Shown: piece after piece, positions 62,427 through 64,000 of the stretch | Position numbering within the stretch: position 1 is the stretch's first letter | Layout of the letters: the number at the start of each line of letters is the position of its first letter | Assembly: GCF_046250185.1 (NCBI RefSeq) | Contig: NZ_CP176469.1 | Origin: Litorimonas sp046250185 | Lineage (GTDB): Bacteria > Pseudomonadota > Alphaproteobacteria > Caulobacterales > Maricaulaceae | DNA length: 64,000 bases | Reading direction: 5' to 3' (one strand) | Notes under the pieces: generated by a model | Databases searched by the model: none | Seen by the model: only the letters and a program-made list of their open reading frames with translations | Told to the model about the DNA's origin: nothing | Program-made: the position numbers and the translations under genes

Positions 62427-63658
62427 TCTTCTAGCTTTCCTTGCTCAGCCAGTTCTAGCATCGCAGCCCCAGCCAGCAAAAATGCCCCTGCCCCATAAAA
62501 CTGTGTTTCATTGGCAGAGACTTTGTCAGGCGCGTAGCCAACTTGCTGCACCCAACCGATCATACCGTCATCTGCGACCGCGTCATTCAACGCAGCCCAG
62601 CCTTTGCGGGTTGGCTCCATATAGGTCGCCTCATCCAAAGTACCGTTGGCCAAGCCCCAAGCAAGGCCCGCAACGAAAAACGCTGTGCCGCTGCTTTCTT
62701 TGACAGGGTATAACTCACCTGCGTCGAGAGAGACTGGCCAATAACCGTTTTCAGCTTGCTTCTCAATCAGGGACGCCGCCATTGTCTTATAGAGATCAAT
62801 ATAGCGCTGACGCGACGGGTAATCGGCGGGCAGATCATCAATGATGTCAGTCAGCCCCGCAAACACCCAGCCATTGCCGCGGCTCCAATAAATTTTCTTC
62901 CCGTTCTCCTCGCGCCGCTCGAAAAAGCGACTATCGCGGAGAAACAAGCCGGCCTCTTCGTCAAACAGATAATCTGTCGTGATCCACGTTTCTTTGTCAG
63001 AAAAATCGAGGTATTTTTGATCGCCTGTAATCTTGGACAGCTTCGTCCAGACGGGCGGCGCCATGAACAGTGCATCCGCCCAACACCAGCGCTTCAGGCA
63101 CTCATGTGAATAGCCTTCCTCTTTGCTTTTCGGCCCGAAATCCAGTGATACTGTCGATGGGTTTTCCAAAATCTTGTCAAAGACTTCTTGAATTGGCGCT
63201 ATCATAGCAGGGTCTTTATACTTCTCATATAGCGCAAAATAATACTGCCCCACGACATGGTCATCCGCGTGATAGATTCGCGCCTCTGGCTGATAGTCTT
63301 CGTTTTCGGCGAAATTCTTCAGGAATGTAAAGTAACGCTCATTGTCAGTTTGAGCGGCCCAGTCGACAAGACCTTTGAAATAGGTGCCTTGAATCCAGCC
63401 GCGCTTCTCAATCGTGCGGTGCTGAAAGCTTGGCACATAGGGCTCCCATTCAGGACGCTCCATCCGCGCCATCTGCCAATCTGCAACACCGTTCGTCACA
63501 TCAATGATAGAAGCCTCTGAAAATATTGATCTTTTCTCAGCGGATTGCGAGGTCGTCGTTTCAGAAGCACTCCCGCAGGCGGTCAGCCCTAACGCTCCAA
63601 AACCCATGCAAGCTGATAGCAGCAAACTTGTCGCAAATGTGTGGCGTGTTTTCACCAT
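62423..63658 (-). CDS. Unsaturated uronyl hydrolase-like lipoprotein (GH88/GH105)
   Basis: About 411 residues; lipobox LGLTACGSAS. The alpha/alpha barrel of GH88/GH105: DWQMARMERPEWEPYV, RIYHADDHVVGQYYFALYEK (Asp-Asp), WCWADALFMAPPVW with the catalytic-type Asp, and SRGNGWVFAGLTDI. It removes the unsaturated uronate left by lyases, releasing DKI/DEH-type sugar. A GH105 assignment is the closest. ATG 63658 is chosen with GGGGA upstream; ATG 63673 is possible. First gene of the TRAP-kduD operon, divergent from the DUF4861-like gene. Confidence 0.88.
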   Translation of the reverse strand: MVKTRHTFATSLLLSACMGFGALGLTACGSASETTTSQSAEKRSIFSEASIIDVTNGVADWQMARMERPEWEPYVPSFQHRTIEKRGWIQGTYFKGLVDWAAQTDNERYFTFLKNFAENEDYQPEARIYHADDHVVGQYYFALYEKYKDPAMIAPIQEVFDKILENPSTVSLDFGPKSKEEGYSHECLKRWCWADALFMAPPVWTKLSKITGDQKYLDFSDKETWITTDYLFDEEAGLFLRDSRFFERREENGKKIYWSRGNGWVFAGLTDIIDDLPADYPSRQRYIDLYKTMAASLIEKQAENGYWPVSLDAGELYPVKESSGTAFFVAGLAWGLANGTLDEATYMEPTRKGWAALNDAVADDGMIGWVQQVGYAPDKVSANETQFYGAGAFLLAGAAMLELAEQGKLEE

Positions 63659-63681
63659 CTCATCATTCCCCATATTTCTTT

Positions 63682-63724
63682 TAATTGGTCATATATGCAT
63701 GACAGTCTGACCTTTATTGGTCAA
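63682..63724. promoter_or_regulatory. GntR-type operator repeats at the second divergent promoter
   Basis: TAATTGGTCAT (63682-63692) exactly matches the site at 57947-57957. TGACC-TTTATT-GGTCA at about 63708-63723 is a perfect inverted repeat, and GTCAT-ATATGC-ATGAC overlaps the first element. The cluster lies between the GH88/105 gene and the DUF4861-like gene. Confidence 0.6.
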
Positions 63725-63769
63725 ACAGATTATCTTGCCAGATGTAAGAATCTTCCCTATTCCGTATTT

Positions 63770-64000
63770 ATGACCCAATTTTTCAAACCATTACTTCCCC
63801 TTAGCGCTGCCGTGATCTTGGCAGCTTGTTCAAACGCTACCTCAACAAACGACCAATCGTCAAAGACGGATAGAGCCGGCGCCGATATAGGCTTGTTGCA
63901 GGAAGGCGGCCAATCCGTCAAATCCTTCACCACACCCGAAGGCTTCAAACGCGGCGACAAGCTCGTCGCTTATGAAGGTCCAGGCTGGGAATCGGACAAG
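63770..64000 (+). CDS. DUF4861-like lipoprotein (3' end outside window)
   Basis: First 77 codons only. A lipoprotein signal (LPLSAAVILAACSNAT) is followed by FTTPEGFKRGDKLVAYEGPGWESD, which resembles the start of DUF4861 proteins common in polysaccharide-utilisation loci. The enzymatic activity of that family is uncertain to me. It diverges from the GH88/105 gene and shares its operator region, so it is probably part of the same regulon. Confidence 0.7.
   Translation, partial: MTQFFKPLLPLSAAVILAACSNATSTNDQSSKTDRAGADIGLLQEGGQSVKSFTTPEGFKRGDKLVAYEGPGWESDK

Overview
The window is a 64 kb stretch of one bacterial chromosome, probably a marine, surface- or alga-associated alphaproteobacterium. 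The family is inference; gene content would fit the Hyphomonadaceae/Maricaulales/Robiginitomaculaceae group. Support comes from the gatCAB layout, the pyrB-pyrC' pair, the propionyl-CoA carboxylase/methylmalonyl-CoA mutase operon, the 4-hydroxyphenylpyruvate pathway and a uronate/TRAP polysaccharide locus. Genes are densely packed with many 1-4 nt overlaps. I saw no insertion sequence, prophage, CRISPR array, rRNA or replication origin. One tRNA (Asn) is present.

Layout. 1-8.4 kb: Wzx/Wza-type exopolysaccharide genes (initiating sugar-phosphate transferase, flippase, two family 2 glycosyltransferases, polysaccharide deacetylase, then a divergent chain-length protein and outer-membrane export protein). 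8.4-10.6 kb: a Sel1-like protein, a DksA-like protein, a nitroreductase and three very short membrane proteins. 10.6-14.4 kb: gatC-gatA-(orphan)-gatB. 14.5-16.8 kb: tandem acyltransferases, a membrane protein and RuvX. 16.8-19.3 kb: pyrB with an N-terminal helix-turn-helix extension, and a degenerate pyrC'. 19.3-21.3 kb: a DUF962 protein, tRNA-Asn and an FAD reductase. 21.4-28.0 kb: the propionate operon (pccB-(orphan)-pccA-mutase). 28.2-30.0 kb: RecQ. 30.1-35.6 kb: galactoside use (galT, galK, GH42, SSS symporter). 35.6-42.7 kb: acs, a GNAT-nitrilase fusion and a polyamine-type operon (ornithine decarboxylase family, deoxyhypusine-synthase-like, ureohydrolase). 43.2-47.1 kb: tyrosine degradation with a divergent MarR regulator. 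47.1-64.0 kb: an acidic-polysaccharide locus with lipoprotein enzymes, a TRAP transporter and glucuronate catabolism down to KDPG, arranged around a GntR regulator.

How the parts work together. In the right third, lipoprotein lyases and hydrolases would cut a uronate-containing polymer. The TRAP system would import uronates. UxaC, UxuB and ManD convert glucuronate to KDG, and KdgK phosphorylates it; KduD handles the unsaturated-uronate branch. Shared TTGGTCAT-type sequences in two divergent promoters suggest common GntR control.

Most unusual items: (1) aspartate carbamoyltransferase translationally fused to a Cro/YdaS-like helix-turn-helix, with a perfect 19 bp inverted repeat inside its own promoter, which suggests a self-regulating trigger enzyme; (2) two visibly AT-rich orphan membrane-protein genes seated between operon partners (gatA/gatB and pccB/pccA); (3) a deoxyhypusine-synthase-like gene in a polyamine operon; (4) several unannotated-size small proteins. 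Domain names come from my own reading of the protein sequences; no search was run.
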